Shown piece by piece: positions 1 through 8,811 of a stretch of 64,000 bases of DNA (position 1 is its first letter; every line of letters begins with the position of its first letter). Origin of the DNA: Candidatus Heimdallarchaeota archaeon. Lineage in GTDB: Archaea > Asgardarchaeota > Heimdallarchaeia > Heimdallarchaeales > Heimdallarchaeaceae. The DNA is taken from NCBI GenBank assembly GCA_019057815.1, contig JAHLWR010000009.1, forward strand, positions 1 to 64,000, given 5' to 3'. Made by a program: the position numbers and the translations under genes. The notes beneath the pieces were generated by a model. It saw only the letters and a list, made by a program, of their open reading frames with translations, did no database searches and was not told the origin of the DNA.

Positions 1-2
1 TG

Positions 3-53
3 GAATATATTGGAAGAGTACTCAAAAAACAACCTTCAGTTCCAGTGGAATAG
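3..53 (+). CDS. Possible 3' end of a gene that starts outside the window
   Basis: An open frame from base 3 reaches TAG at 51-53 and would encode the last 16 residues (EYIGRVLKKQPSVPVE) of an upstream protein. Frame 1 is also open, to TAG at 61-63, so which frame is coding cannot be decided here. No function can be assigned. Confidence 0.25.
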   Translation, partial: EYIGRVLKKQPSVPVE

Positions 54-227
54 TAAAAAGTAGAGTTAACAAAACACAGAATGGCTATAAGCGAGTATTT
101 TAGTAATTAGAGCGATTTTTCAAAATAGTGCAAAATGAGTTGTTTTGACAAAATTTTAGCTTTTTGAAACTTCGATTTTATTTAGTAAATTGAGAGAAAA
201 GGATTGTCTTGTTCTCCTGACGAAAGA

Positions 228-281
228 TTTAAATCTCCTAAAGCACAATTCTAGGTGAATCTATAATTTTAAGGTGAAATT
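228..281 (+). promoter_or_regulatory. Probable TATA box and ribosome site of the first beta-helix gene
   Basis: ATTTAAAT near 228-236 is a fair archaeal TATA box. AAGGTG lies just before the ATG at 282, which fits a ribosome-binding site. The distances allow a leader of roughly 25 nt. Confidence 0.4.
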
Positions 282-2069
282 ATGAAAAAGCAATCAAAAC
301 AATCAAAAGTTTCAATTAGAAGATTTTTATGTGTTTCAATTTTAATTGTTGGAATAAGTATATTCTCTAGTATGAGAATAAATGCTACAACTGTCTCCTA
401 TGACCCATCATCTTACTCCTCATTAACCCTACATGATCCAATATACATTAATTCTGACAGTGGACTAGAGGTTTTTCTAGGAACTGGAACAGTTGAGGAT
501 CCTTATGTTATTGATAGTTACAATATTACAACAACGAGTAACTATGGTATTCATATTACTGATACAACGAAATTCTTCATTATTCGTAACTGCTATGTTG
601 ACGCAGACTATGATGGCATTCACATCAATGATGTAGCTGATGGTACTGCAACTGTCATTAACAATACGTGCAACAATAACTGGAATGGCATCGTTCTTTG
701 GCATTCTGGTAGTTCTACTGTAGCTAACAACACTTGCAGCAACAACAACAAGGGCATCTATATTTTCGATTCTAGTAGTTCGACGGTCGCAAACAACACG
801 TGCAATAATAACTACTGGAACGGCATCTGTATTTACGAGTCTGGTAGTTCTACTGTTGCTAACAACACTTTTTCTAATTGTGGATTGTATATAAGTGAAA
901 GTACAGTTGATGCTTACCTCTCGTATACTGTCGAGAATAATTGGGTGAATGGTAAAAAACTAGGTTTTTACACTAACCTTGACTCAACTACTATTGCTGA
1001 ACCAGTTTATGGTCAATTAATATTAGTCAATTGTACTAATGTGACAGTACGTGACCAGATACTAAATGATACTTCACTTGGTCTATTTCTCTACTCCTGT
1101 ACATCTTCAGTTATTATTAACAACACGTGCAATAACAACAAGCAAGGCATCTTGCTTTCCTCTTCTGGTAGTTCTACTGTTGCCAACAACACTTGCAGCA
1201 ACAATGTCGATGGTAGCATCCATCTTCACGATTCTGGTAGTTCTACTGTTGCCAACAACACTTGCAGCAACAACCATCAGAGCATCTTGCTTTCCTCTTC
1301 TGGTAGTTCTACTGTTTCCAACAACACTTGCAGCAACAACAACGACTGGGGCATCTTGCTTGACTCTTCTGCTTCTTGTGTCTTTACTTACAATCTTCTA
1401 CAAGAAAATAAAGAGCATGGGATTTTCTTAAGATCTGGTTCTGATAATAATCTTATTCACCATAATACCTTTGTAGACAATAATCTAGGAGGAACTTCAC
1501 AAGCGTTTGATGAAGGAGCTAACAACTTATGGTATGACTATACAATACAAGAGGGCAACTACTGGTCCGATTGGTCAGGTATAGGTTCTTATTCTATTGA
1601 TGGTTCTGTTTATTATGTAATTGATCCCTATCCTCTTGATGAACCTGTTGTAGATGTTAATCCTCCACTTATTGTTGATATTATTCACTCACCCTCTACA
1701 CCTACAGAGCTAGATACTGTTACTATTAATGCTACTGTTATTGATGCTTCTGGTGTTCAATTTGTTACTCTCTATTACAAGATCAATGATGAATCATGGC
1801 AGATAATCAGTATGACACTTGTGAGTGGTGATATTTACAGCGTTACTATCGGTTCCTTTGTAGTTGGTGACACTATCGAATATTACGTTAGTGCTATAGA
1901 TAATTCTACTAACCACAATGAAGCTATCAATGACAACGCAGGTCTATATTACTCATTTACTGTTTCTGTGTTTATGCCAGAATTTCAAATGCTCTCTCTT
2001 CTCCTCCCCACGTTAACTTTTCTATTCATAGGCTTTGGTTTAGTGGTGCTACAACGAAGAAAGAAATAA
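282..2069 (+). CDS. NosD-like right-handed beta-helix surface protein
   Basis: A 595-residue protein with an N-terminal hydrophobic signal (about residues 14-35), then a conserved entry block (HDPIYINSDSGLEVFLGTGT) and a long series of beta-helix rungs rich in NNTCSNN and SGSSTVAN. A spacer block (ENNWVNGKKLGF, YGQLILVNCTNVTV) sits mid-protein and a second set of rungs follows. Next come an LLQEN/LIHHNTFVDNN capping region with GNYWSDWSG, a beta-sandwich stretch (about 455-560), and a C-terminal membrane helix with RRKK tail. This is the layout of a membrane-anchored, outward-facing archaeal surface protein. The family contains periplasmic carbohydrate-binding or carbohydrate-active proteins; the ligand here is unknown. 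The rung DNA is a tandem array of 66-72 bp units. At least four other intact relatives lie in this window. Confidence 0.85.
   Translation: MKKQSKQSKVSIRRFLCVSILIVGISIFSSMRINATTVSYDPSSYSSLTLHDPIYINSDSGLEVFLGTGTVEDPYVIDSYNITTTSNYGIHITDTTKFFIIRNCYVDADYDGIHINDVADGTATVINNTCNNNWNGIVLWHSGSSTVANNTCSNNNKGIYIFDSSSSTVANNTCNNNYWNGICIYESGSSTVANNTFSNCGLYISESTVDAYLSYTVENNWVNGKKLGFYTNLDSTTIAEPVYGQLILVNCTNVTVRDQILNDTSLGLFLYSCTSSVIINNTCNNNKQGILLSSSGSSTVANNTCSNNVDGSIHLHDSGSSTVANNTCSNNHQSILLSSSGSSTVSNNTCSNNNDWGILLDSSASCVFTYNLLQENKEHGIFLRSGSDNNLIHHNTFVDNNLGGTSQAFDEGANNLWYDYTIQEGNYWSDWSGIGSYSIDGSVYYVIDPYPLDEPVVDVNPPLIVDIIHSPSTPTELDTVTINATVIDASGVQFVTLYYKINDESWQIISMTLVSGDIYSVTIGSFVVGDTIEYYVSAIDNSTNHNEAINDNAGLYYSFTVSVFMPEFQMLSLLLPTLTFLFIGFGLVVLQRRKK
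690..1372 (+). repeat. Degenerate tandem 66-72 bp coding repeats (beta-helix rungs)
   Basis: The word ggtagttctactgt recurs at spacings such as 69 and 66 bp (starts near 1167, 1236, 1302), each followed by gccaacaacacttgcagcaacaa or a close variant. Each unit encodes one 22-24-residue rung. Near-identical units in tandem favour slippage and recombination between family members. Confidence 0.8.
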
Positions 2070-2100
2070 TTTCTTCATCCCTTTTTTTTCTTTCAACATT
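2070..2100 (+). terminator. T-rich transcription terminator
   Basis: The stop codon at 2067-2069 is followed within 20 bases by an uninterrupted run of eight T and a further T/C-rich tract, typical of archaeal oligo-T termination. Confidence 0.45.
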
Positions 2101-2283
2101 TTTCTCCCATTCTATACCATCCCTTTATGTTGTAGATTTTTTATCTTTGCTGCAAGCTTTTTGAAACTTGAAGAGACTGTAAAATTTGAATATCCACAAT
2201 TCTTTTTATTAACTCTACTACTTTCCATAGTTCCTTAATTTCTCACAGGGATATCTCAAAGTAAGCAAATAAAAAATAAATAT

Positions 2284-2472
2284 TTGGTATCAAATCTAGT
2301 ACGGTTCGAAATTGATAAATGCCAATTGTCTTCTATAGATTTAAGCCCATTAGAAAAATTAACAGAATTAAAGCAGCTCGGTCTTTCTAATAACCAATTG
2401 GAGACTATAGATTTAAGTACGTTGGAGAAATGCCCAAATTTAAGTTGTCTCTCCCTTAGTCCTAAGAATTAA
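2284..2472 (+). pseudogene. Leucine-rich-repeat protein fragment
   Basis: Sixty-two residues carry about two and a half leucine-rich repeats (LSPLEKLTELKQLGLSNNQL, then IDLSTLEKCPNLSCLSL) and stop at once. Full-length archaeal proteins of this kind have many such repeats and usually a signal or other domain. The frame is open upstream only to about 2239, and the extra residues do not look like repeats. A remnant of a larger gene is more likely than a functional 62-residue protein starting at the TTG. Confidence 0.5.
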
Positions 2473-2585
2473 CTTTGGGGTTCTAAATCTCTAAAACTCT
2501 CTTTTCTGAGTCCTTCTAGCTAATTGAAGTTTCTTTGAATAGGAATATATTTATATTTTTTTTCTACAAGTAGAATTGATCAATA

Positions 2586-2873
2586 ATGTCATCAGTAAAA
2601 ATTAGTCGAAAAGATCAATTAGAAAAATTAGCAGCTAAAATTTTATTAAAAACAGGAAAAAAAATCACTCAACAAGAGCTGTTAGCTTTATGTGTTCAAT
2701 ATTCAGATGAGAATCTTGACGAATTTATATTACAAGTAACAAAAGAAAATCGAAAATGGGATGCTGAAGAAATAAAACAGTTGGAAATGGAATTTATAGA
2801 AGATTTTGGTGAAGGAACAGAAACACTATCCTCAGATGTCGATAAGATATTATACGGTGATGAAAAAAAGTGA
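2586..2873 (+). CDS. Antitoxin-like partner of the PIN-domain toxin
   Basis: A 95-residue charged, mostly helical protein. Its first 50 residues (VKISRKDQLEKLAAKILLKTG, then KITQQELLALCVQY) look like a short strand followed by two helices, as in small DNA-binding antitoxins. The acidic C-terminus (EEIKQLEMEFIEDFGEG) could wrap the toxin. Its stop overlaps the GTG start of the PIN gene (GTGA), so the two are translationally coupled. Assignment rests mainly on position; the fold is inferred. Confidence 0.6.
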   Translation: MSSVKISRKDQLEKLAAKILLKTGKKITQQELLALCVQYSDENLDEFILQVTKENRKWDAEEIKQLEMEFIEDFGEGTETLSSDVDKILYGDEKK

Positions 2874-3286
2874 TTTTAATTGATACAAATGTTTTCGTTT
2901 CTTTTTTGAATAAAAGAGATAAGAATCATCAAAGAGCAATAGAGCTAGTTAGACAAGCGTTATCAGGAGATTTTGGGAATAGATATACAATTTCAGAAGT
3001 TTTTACAGAAGTATCTACTGTTCTATTTCGAAAAACAAAAAACATGAACATTGTGAAAAAAGCATGGGATTTAATGTATTCAAGTGATAGATCTTGGGGA
3101 AAAACAATAATAATAACAAAAGATCATATTGAAAAAGCTTGGAAAATTTTCCAATCATATACAACGATTAAAAAACCCTTGAGTTTAGTAGATTGTTTAT
3201 TAATTGCTGTTGCCCGTAACTTAGAAATTGTTAAAATAATAAGCTTTGATGATGAATTTGATGGTATATTAGAAAGAATTTACTAA
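2870..3286 (+). CDS. PIN-domain ribonuclease toxin (VapC-like)
   Basis: A 138-residue PIN-domain protein, the usual VapC length. The catalytic acidic residues are visible: D5 in ILIDTNVFVSFL, E43 and E47 in ISEVFTEV, D108 in LSLVDCLLIA, and the DD pair near the end (IISFDDEFD). PIN toxins cleave RNA, often tRNA or rRNA, when freed from the antitoxin. It starts at a GTG overlapping the upstream antitoxin-like gene. Together they form a type II toxin-antitoxin module sitting between two beta-helix genes. Confidence 0.85.
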   Translation: MILIDTNVFVSFLNKRDKNHQRAIELVRQALSGDFGNRYTISEVFTEVSTVLFRKTKNMNIVKKAWDLMYSSDRSWGKTIIITKDHIEKAWKIFQSYTTIKKPLSLVDCLLIAVARNLEIVKIISFDDEFDGILERIY

Positions 3287-3362
3287 AGAGAAAAGAATTT
3301 TTTTTTGTTAATGAAATAGAGAGTTCAGGGAAGAAAATAAGAGGAAAAAGAGAAGAGCAGAA

Positions 3363-5852
3363 TTATCTCTTCTTTTTTCTAAAAGATATTAAAAGTACTG
3401 GGATTAAAATAAGTATAATCATTTCTGTCTTATATTCAGAAATTACTGGTATTGGTTGAGCACCTAAAGGATAAAGGTCTTCATTATGAGTAATAAAACC
3501 TCCATCTAGAACATAGCTTCCCACTCCTGACCAGTCTGACCACCAATTCCCCTCATTTTCAGAAGCATCATACCAAAGGTTAGTAGTTTTAGAATCATAT
3601 CCTTGCGCATATCCAGTAAACATTCCATCATGATATCCTAGTGGATTGTTTTCATAGAATGTATTGTGATGAATTAGATTGTGATCAGAAACCCCAAGTT
3701 TAATTCCATAGTATTTATTTTCTTGTAAGAGATTGAAAGTCAATTCATTATATTCCCCAAAAGCTAGCTGAATTCCATTATTTTGATTATAGGCTACCTT
3801 ATTATCTGATATAGTACTATTATCAACATCATATAAAGTACTTCCATCAAAGGAATTGTAGAAGAAATCGTTGTTATGAATATTGATGTATTTACAATAC
3901 TCTACCGATAATCCAAGAAAGTTATATTCAAGAGTACAAGAAACAATTTCAATATTCTCAGAAAAGCTTATCCCTATTCCATAATTTCCATTGATACTAA
4001 CAATGTTGCTGATAATAGAGTTATTACAATAAACTAGCATTAAACCATTTGAAGCATATGAGAAGGTCATATCATCGATTGTAAAATCTGAACAGTTAAT
4101 AAGAAACACTTGACCGTAATCTGAACCTGATATTGGAAAGTTGTTTAGATCAACCAAATAACCGTATGGAAGTCCATTCACTTCATTAGATGTTAAATCA
4201 TAAGTTCTGTAATCTGCAAGTGCAGGTTCATAAATCTTGACACCATTCATCAACAAATCATTATGTGTAATAGTCGAATTGGGGGAATTGTCAAAATTTA
4301 TACCATTGTCAATTAAATCAAACATATCTGAAAGACCATTTTCTTGAATAAAGTTACTCCTAACTGTTGAATTTGGACTGTAAGATAACTGTATTCCGTC
4401 GTAAGAGTTTCCTATCACGTCGTTATTATTGATAGTAGTGTATGGAGCATTATAACAGTGAACTCCAGCATCATTAAAATTCAAGTCACTGTAGATCACA
4501 TAAGTATTATTGGAGTTATAAATTCCAACACCTTGTACTTCGTTGTTATTAAAGGTGTTAAATTCTGTAAAAGTGTTGAAACATTTGTATACAGACATTC
4601 CTAGGAAATTATAATTCATCACATTACTACTGACTAGAGTGTCATTACATTCCCAAAGGTACAAGCCTATGTCGGTGTTGTAGAGTTCTTGGTTGAAAAT
4701 CTCTGTAAATGTACAATTAACTAAAATCAGTTGACCATAAGCAGGAGTATCAAAAGTAGCTGATTCGAGGTCAATAAAGAACCCTAAAGGTTTTTCATTG
4801 ACAGTATTGCTTTCAACAGTATAGGTTCTATAATCCGCTATTGTATCAGCAGAAATGAGCAAACCATCATTATTGAAGGTATTGAAACGTACTGAAGAAG
4901 AAAGACAATCATAGATATCCATTCCATAGGTTCCAACATCACTTATTTTATTGTATTCAAATTCACTATTAGCACATCTAAAAGCAGAAATACCATAATA
5001 GACAGTTTCATGTATTTCGTTATGGTCTAGAATAACTTCATCGGAGTCTTCAACTGAAATACCATAGGTTAAGTTATAACATAAATTGTTAGCTATAACT
5101 GAATCAAAGCAGAATTCTATTCGTAAACCATAGAAATCTTTGCTGTCATAAATGGTGTTATTGTAGGCATAAATGAAATCAGACAATCTAACATATATGT
5201 TATCTCTGTTATTATTCCAACATTCATTGAAGCTAATTTCAGCTCCATCTGTATTTTGAACATAGATAGGATTGTTATTATTATCATACAGCTTATTATC
5301 CTTAATTTTAGTCCCAGCTGCACCATTAGCATAAATACCGTATCCCCAATTGTTGAAAATAGTATTATTCTCGATAAGCGTAAAAGCTTCATCATTTACA
5401 TATATTCCACAATAGAAGTTTTCTGTTACTATACAATCCTCAATCGTTGTATTTCCAATGGTTCTGCTGTAAAGTGAAATACCATATTGGTCGGCATCAA
5501 CATAACAATTTCTGATGATAAAGTAATGTGTTGTATCGTGAATACTAATTCCAGTATGATTTGTTACATCAATGTAATAGTTTTCAATAACATAAGGGGT
5601 AACTTGAGACCCATCACCAGCAAGAGATAATAGATCTAGATCCGAATCAGAGCTAATTTCGATAGCTTCATGATTTATTAAATCTTTAAATACAGGCTTT
5701 GAGTAGCCTGGGATTGCAAACTCTTGACTTGCTAGAATGCCATTATCTGCAAAAGTAAAATAAAAAAGACTGCCTAGAACAAGAAGAGTGATGATTGACA
5801 TTTTCAGTTTTTTGAATTGAGAGAAAATCATTAAGAAAAAGATACTCAGCAA
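3363..5852 (-). CDS. Large NosD-like beta-helix surface protein
   Basis: An 829-residue protein with an N-terminal hydrophobic segment (about 15-36), the family entry block (SDSDLDLLSLAGDGSQVTPY), a very long series of beta-helix rungs, and the spacer block twice (YTVESNTVNEKPLGFF and YDLTSNEVNGLPYGYL, each followed by YGQ(L/V)(I/F)L(V/I)NC). So it is in effect a double-length family member. It ends with NLWYDASENEGNWWSDWSG, a membrane helix and RKKKR. Unlike its relatives, its rungs are diverse and lack the near-identical SSTVANN units. It is probably cell-surface anchored; its ligand is unknown. It is divergent from the decayed family copy at 5946. Confidence 0.85.
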   Translation of the reverse strand: MLSIFFLMIFSQFKKLKMSIITLLVLGSLFYFTFADNGILASQEFAIPGYSKPVFKDLINHEAIEISSDSDLDLLSLAGDGSQVTPYVIENYYIDVTNHTGISIHDTTHYFIIRNCYVDADQYGISLYSRTIGNTTIEDCIVTENFYCGIYVNDEAFTLIENNTIFNNWGYGIYANGAAGTKIKDNKLYDNNNNPIYVQNTDGAEISFNECWNNNRDNIYVRLSDFIYAYNNTIYDSKDFYGLRIEFCFDSVIANNLCYNLTYGISVEDSDEVILDHNEIHETVYYGISAFRCANSEFEYNKISDVGTYGMDIYDCLSSSVRFNTFNNDGLLISADTIADYRTYTVESNTVNEKPLGFFIDLESATFDTPAYGQLILVNCTFTEIFNQELYNTDIGLYLWECNDTLVSSNVMNYNFLGMSVYKCFNTFTEFNTFNNNEVQGVGIYNSNNTYVIYSDLNFNDAGVHCYNAPYTTINNNDVIGNSYDGIQLSYSPNSTVRSNFIQENGLSDMFDLIDNGINFDNSPNSTITHNDLLMNGVKIYEPALADYRTYDLTSNEVNGLPYGYLVDLNNFPISGSDYGQVFLINCSDFTIDDMTFSYASNGLMLVYCNNSIISNIVSINGNYGIGISFSENIEIVSCTLEYNFLGLSVEYCKYINIHNNDFFYNSFDGSTLYDVDNSTISDNKVAYNQNNGIQLAFGEYNELTFNLLQENKYYGIKLGVSDHNLIHHNTFYENNPLGYHDGMFTGYAQGYDSKTTNLWYDASENEGNWWSDWSGVGSYVLDGGFITHNEDLYPLGAQPIPVISEYKTEMIILILIPVLLISFRKKKR

Positions 5853-5945
5853 GAACTTATAACTGTTTTGTGAGTATTAGTGCTTCACCTCATTTTCTAC
5901 AATTCAAATTAAGAATAAAAGGTGAAAAAACCAAAAAAGATATAC

Positions 5946-6495
5946 TAAGCATTTACATATGGTATTCTGATAATTCTACGGTTGCTAATAACACGTGTAG
6001 TAATAACATCCATGGCATTTATCTTTACTTTTCTGGGAGTTCTATCGTTACATATAACATATGCAACAACAATAGTGATGGTATCTATCTTCTCTCTTCT
6101 GATTTTTGTGTCGTTACTTACAATCTTCTACAAGAAAATAAAAGCTATGGAATCGTGCTTTCAGATTCTGATAATTGTACTATTCACCGTAAACCTTTGT
6201 AGACAACAATCTAGGATTAACTTCTCAAGCTTTTGATGAAGGTACTGACAATACTTGGTATGATACTGCAACACAAGAGGGTAACTATTGGTCTGATTGG
6301 TCAGGTACAGGTTCTTATTCTATTGATGGTTATACTGGTTCAGAAGATCTCTATCCTCTCGATGAACCCACTGTATATTCAGTTGAATCTTCTACAGATG
6401 AAAATCGATTAAGCTTCACATTTACTCTCCTAATGTTAGTTTTTCCCTTAATGCTTTCAAGGATAATCTCAAAGAAGTCCAAGAAAAAAACATAA
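5946..6495 (+). pseudogene. Decayed beta-helix (NosD-like) gene, truncated and frameshifted
   Basis: Family sequence begins abruptly near 5946 (SIYIWYSDNSTVANNTCSNN), with no signal peptide or entry block. At about 6187-6192 a single base is missing compared with intact copies (CACCATAATACC against CACCGTAAACC), giving a stop at 6200-6202. Restoring one base recovers the rest of the family C-terminus to TAA at 6493-6495: VDNNLGLTSQAFDEG, GNYWSDWSGTGSYSIDG, a hydrophobic anchor and a lysine-rich end. The 5' truncation plus frameshift make this a pseudogene. Confidence 0.85.
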
Positions 6496-6622
6496 ACTCA
6501 TCGGTTGAATGGGTTCTAAGTAGAAGTTAAATCCAATTTTAATAAATAGTTAAAATTATTGTGTTGAATAGTAAAAGCATACCTATTTATACATTTAAGA
6601 TATTACTACATTGGTGTTTAAA

Positions 6623-7492
6623 ATGACTTATGGTTATCAAGTTCATCCTTTTGATTTAGCAAAACGCAGAATTTCAGATAGTTCAAATAAGTTGTATTCT
6701 TATCTTTTGGCAACTGTGATTATCAGTGTAATTCTAGTTATAATTTCTGTGATCATGTTCTTTGTTGTACTCCTACCTTTAGGGTTTACTATAGCAGATT
6801 TCGATCCTAATAATATCTATTCTTCCCTAGAAACCATAATTGATGTTAGTTGGATAGCTATTTTTATAATATCTACAGGTGGAATAATTTTAGTAATATT
6901 ATTTATCATAATTTATGTCCAATATTACAAACTAGGCTCAGGATTTAGGCTTTTACAAAAAGCAGATCCTATGTTTATGAGTCCTCAATATGCTAGCTAT
7001 GGTATAATAGGTTATGTCATTGCAATTATTATTGGATTTTTTGTGCAAGGATATGCTGGAACTGCAATCTCCCTTGCAGGAAATCTCTCTCTTGTTGTAG
7101 GATTTTATTTTATTTACAAAACTTTTACGGATTATAGACAACAAGGAAGATTCAGTAAACCACCAACTAAAATGCTTTTTATCGCTGTTACAATCAATTT
7201 TATTTCTTCAATAGTGGCTTTTTTCACTTTGTTTTCTTCTATTGGGACTATCGTGGGATTTATCTTTCTTCTAATAGGTTATAGAGATTTAAGTAGAGAT
7301 ATAGCACTCATCCTTCCTCCAGGTGCAACACCAACTTCCTCACAAGCAGCTGTTCCTGTTAAAACAGAACAATACCCCATCCAACAAGCAGCTGTTGAAC
7401 CAATTATATCCGGAAAAGCATTTTGTTCGAGTTGTGGAGCGAAAATTGACCACGAGGATAAATTCTGCCCTAACTGTGGTGCCACAACTTAA
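6623..7492 (+). CDS. Membrane protein with C-terminal zinc ribbon
   Basis: About 289 residues. Roughly six membrane helices occupy the first 215 residues, followed by a linker and a C-terminal zinc ribbon (FCSSCGAKIDHEDKFCPNCG, two CxxC pairs). The repeated pattern YKLGSGFRLL and IYKTFTDYRQQGRF with flanking helices resembles archaeal DUF996-type membrane proteins; that match is from memory. I prefer the ATG at 6623 (MTYGYQVHPF) over the TTG at 6611. A TATA-like stretch near 6580-6590 would place transcription start close to the start codon. Role unknown. The unrelated protein at 43512 has the same kind of ribbon tail. Confidence 0.65.
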   Translation: MTYGYQVHPFDLAKRRISDSSNKLYSYLLATVIISVILVIISVIMFFVVLLPLGFTIADFDPNNIYSSLETIIDVSWIAIFIISTGGIILVILFIIIYVQYYKLGSGFRLLQKADPMFMSPQYASYGIIGYVIAIIIGFFVQGYAGTAISLAGNLSLVVGFYFIYKTFTDYRQQGRFSKPPTKMLFIAVTINFISSIVAFFTLFSSIGTIVGFIFLLIGYRDLSRDIALILPPGATPTSSQAAVPVKTEQYPIQQAAVEPIISGKAFCSSCGAKIDHEDKFCPNCGATT

Positions 7493-7493
7493 A

Positions 7494-7525
7494 ATCTCTT
7501 TTTTCAATCTTTTCCTTTTTACTAC
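7494..7525 (+). terminator. T-rich terminator
   Basis: Two T-runs (tctcttttttc and cttttcctttttac) follow the stop codon directly. Confidence 0.35.
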
Positions 7526-7591
7526 TTTTTCGCAATAGAACGATTTAAACTTCTAATTATGTTACTTCAATTATTTTCAAATTGGAAGTAT

Positions 7592-7772
7592 ATATGACAT
7601 GAATTTTGTACAAATCCTTTAGAAGTGCTTAGGGCACATCATGGGTACGCCACATACCCTCCTACACCGCCCACACTCCCTTGGGGGAATGCTTACGGTT
7701 TCGCTTTTGGTTTTTTGTTGGATGTAGATCCGAGGATCACCATGAAGTTGGTGCATATCTACAATCCTTAAA
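7592..7772 (-). ncRNA. Structured non-coding RNA, copy 1
   Basis: This stretch matches 39101-39277 on the opposite strand. Read on the minus strand it folds into six hairpins in the same order as copy 2. Hairpin 1 is an outer stem GGATTGTAGAT/ATCTACATCC enclosing CACCA/TGGTG. Next come GCG/CGT; CATTCCC/GGGAGTG with a 4-nt loop; GGGTA/TACCC; and GTGC/GCAC. Stem changes against copy 2 preserve pairing: A-U to C-G in the outer stem, two C-G to U-A in the third long stem, U-A to G-C in GGGTA/TACCC. Wobble pairs are G.U on this strand and would be C.A mismatches on the other, which fixes the strand. The family is not recognised; it is neither tRNA, 5S, SRP nor RNase P RNA as far as I can tell. Confidence 0.7.
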
Positions 7773-7826
7773 AGTATAATCTATACTACCCTATATCAAC
7801 ACAACAAAAATGTACACAAAGCTTCT
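7596..7826 (-). mobile_element. MITE-like 0.23-kb element carrying the structured RNA, copy 1
   Basis: The low-coordinate end reads ACATG, five bases, TGTACA from 7597. The other end carries TGTACA at 7811-7816, with a weaker outer part (CTTCT in place of CATGT). Flanks are TATATATG and TATAAG, compatible with insertion at a TATA-like target. No transposase is encoded. Copy 2 is inverted, about 31 kb away. Confidence 0.5.
7775..7818 (-). promoter_or_regulatory. Conserved promoter of structured RNA copy 1
   Basis: On the minus strand, GTACATTTTT, then GTTGATATAGGG, then ATTATAC precede the RNA. The same blocks in the same order precede copy 2. GATATAG is a TATA-like box about 25 bases upstream of the likely RNA start near 7772. 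Confidence 0.55.
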
Positions 7827-7853
7827 TATAAGAGAGTGTGACATTATGGATTT

Positions 7854-8810
7854 ATGATTAGCACAGCTATCCGAACTGTGACTCTAACAAAAATTTACAA
7901 ATCTAACAACTTAAAAGCTGTAGATAATCTTGATTTAGAAATTAAAAGTGGAGAAATCTTTGGATTATTAGGACCGAATGGCGCAGGTAAGACAACTCTA
8001 ATTCGTATGCTTGTAGGTTTGCTTAAATCTACTTCAGGAGAGATTTTCTACGATGGTGATAAGCTCTCATCTACATCCTCACAACTGCACAGAATCATAG
8101 GTTATGTACCTCAAGAATCATCCTTTTGGAATCATCTTACAGTTTATGAAAATCTCTTCTTAATAGGCTCAGCCCACAAAATCCCTTCTAGTATTCTAAA
8201 GGAAAGAATAGATTTTATCTTGAAAGGTCTATTTCTTACAGATAAGAAAAAAGAAAGAACAAATAAATTGTCTGGTGGAATGAAAAGAAGGCTAAACATT
8301 GCTCTCGGGTTAATTCATGATCCTGAAATTCTTTTTTTAGATGAAGTTTTCGTGGGGTTAGATCCTCAGAGTCGAGTGTTTTTGTATGATTTCCTTAAAC
8401 AACTCGCCATTGAAGGAAATAAAACAGTAATCATCACTTCTCATTTAATGGAAGTTGTTGATATTATGAGTGATAGAGTTGGTATTATGGATGATGGAAA
8501 AATGTTAGCTATAGACAGTCCTGAGAATCTGAAAAACACTTTTGGTAAGGGAGATGTTATTGAACTGACAATTGATAAGAAGTTCAACGATAAATTGTTA
8601 GCTGTTATAAAAACTACTTACAAGAATCTTGATCTAAAGCAAGTAGATAATCAGATTTTTATCGGTGCATTGAATGCTATAAAAAAACTTCCTACAATCC
8701 TAAATACAATCGAAAATGAGGGATTTGAAGTTGTTGACACTAGATTACGAAAACAATCTTTAGAGGATGTCTTTATTTCTCTAACAGGAAAACAATTGAG
8801 GGATAATTGA
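7854..8810 (+). CDS. ABC exporter ATPase (ABC-2 type)
   Basis: A 318-residue nucleotide-binding subunit with Walker A GPNGAGKTT (about 42-50), Q-loop PQESSF, signature LSGGMKRR, Walker B ILFLDE and switch histidine in TSHLMEV. The C-terminal extension (about 215-318) is typical of DrrA/CcmA-type exporter ATPases. The residue after the Walker B DE is V in DEVFVGLD where proline is nearly universal. It is followed after one base by its permease gene, forming a two-gene exporter operon. The substrate cannot be told from sequence; drug, lipid and polysaccharide export are all known for the family. Confidence 0.9.
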   Translation: MISTAIRTVTLTKIYKSNNLKAVDNLDLEIKSGEIFGLLGPNGAGKTTLIRMLVGLLKSTSGEIFYDGDKLSSTSSQLHRIIGYVPQESSFWNHLTVYENLFLIGSAHKIPSSILKERIDFILKGLFLTDKKKERTNKLSGGMKRRLNIALGLIHDPEILFLDEVFVGLDPQSRVFLYDFLKQLAIEGNKTVIITSHLMEVVDIMSDRVGIMDDGKMLAIDSPENLKNTFGKGDVIELTIDKKFNDKLLAVIKTTYKNLDLKQVDNQIFIGALNAIKKLPTILNTIENEGFEVVDTRLRKQSLEDVFISLTGKQLRDN

Positions 8811-8811
8811 T

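Noticed and set aside
700-1380. CRISPR-like regularly spaced repeats in the first beta-helix gene
   Set aside because: The repeats are in frame, encode beta-helix rungs, vary in length and have no unique spacers.
2302-2320. GGTTCGAA resembling a tRNA T-loop
   Set aside because: It lies inside the leucine-rich-repeat frame and no acceptor, D or anticodon arms can be formed around it.
7592-7772. Structured element as RNase P, SRP, 5S or tRNA
   Set aside because: None of the diagnostic sequences of those RNAs is present; two copies with terminal repeats also argue against a housekeeping RNA.
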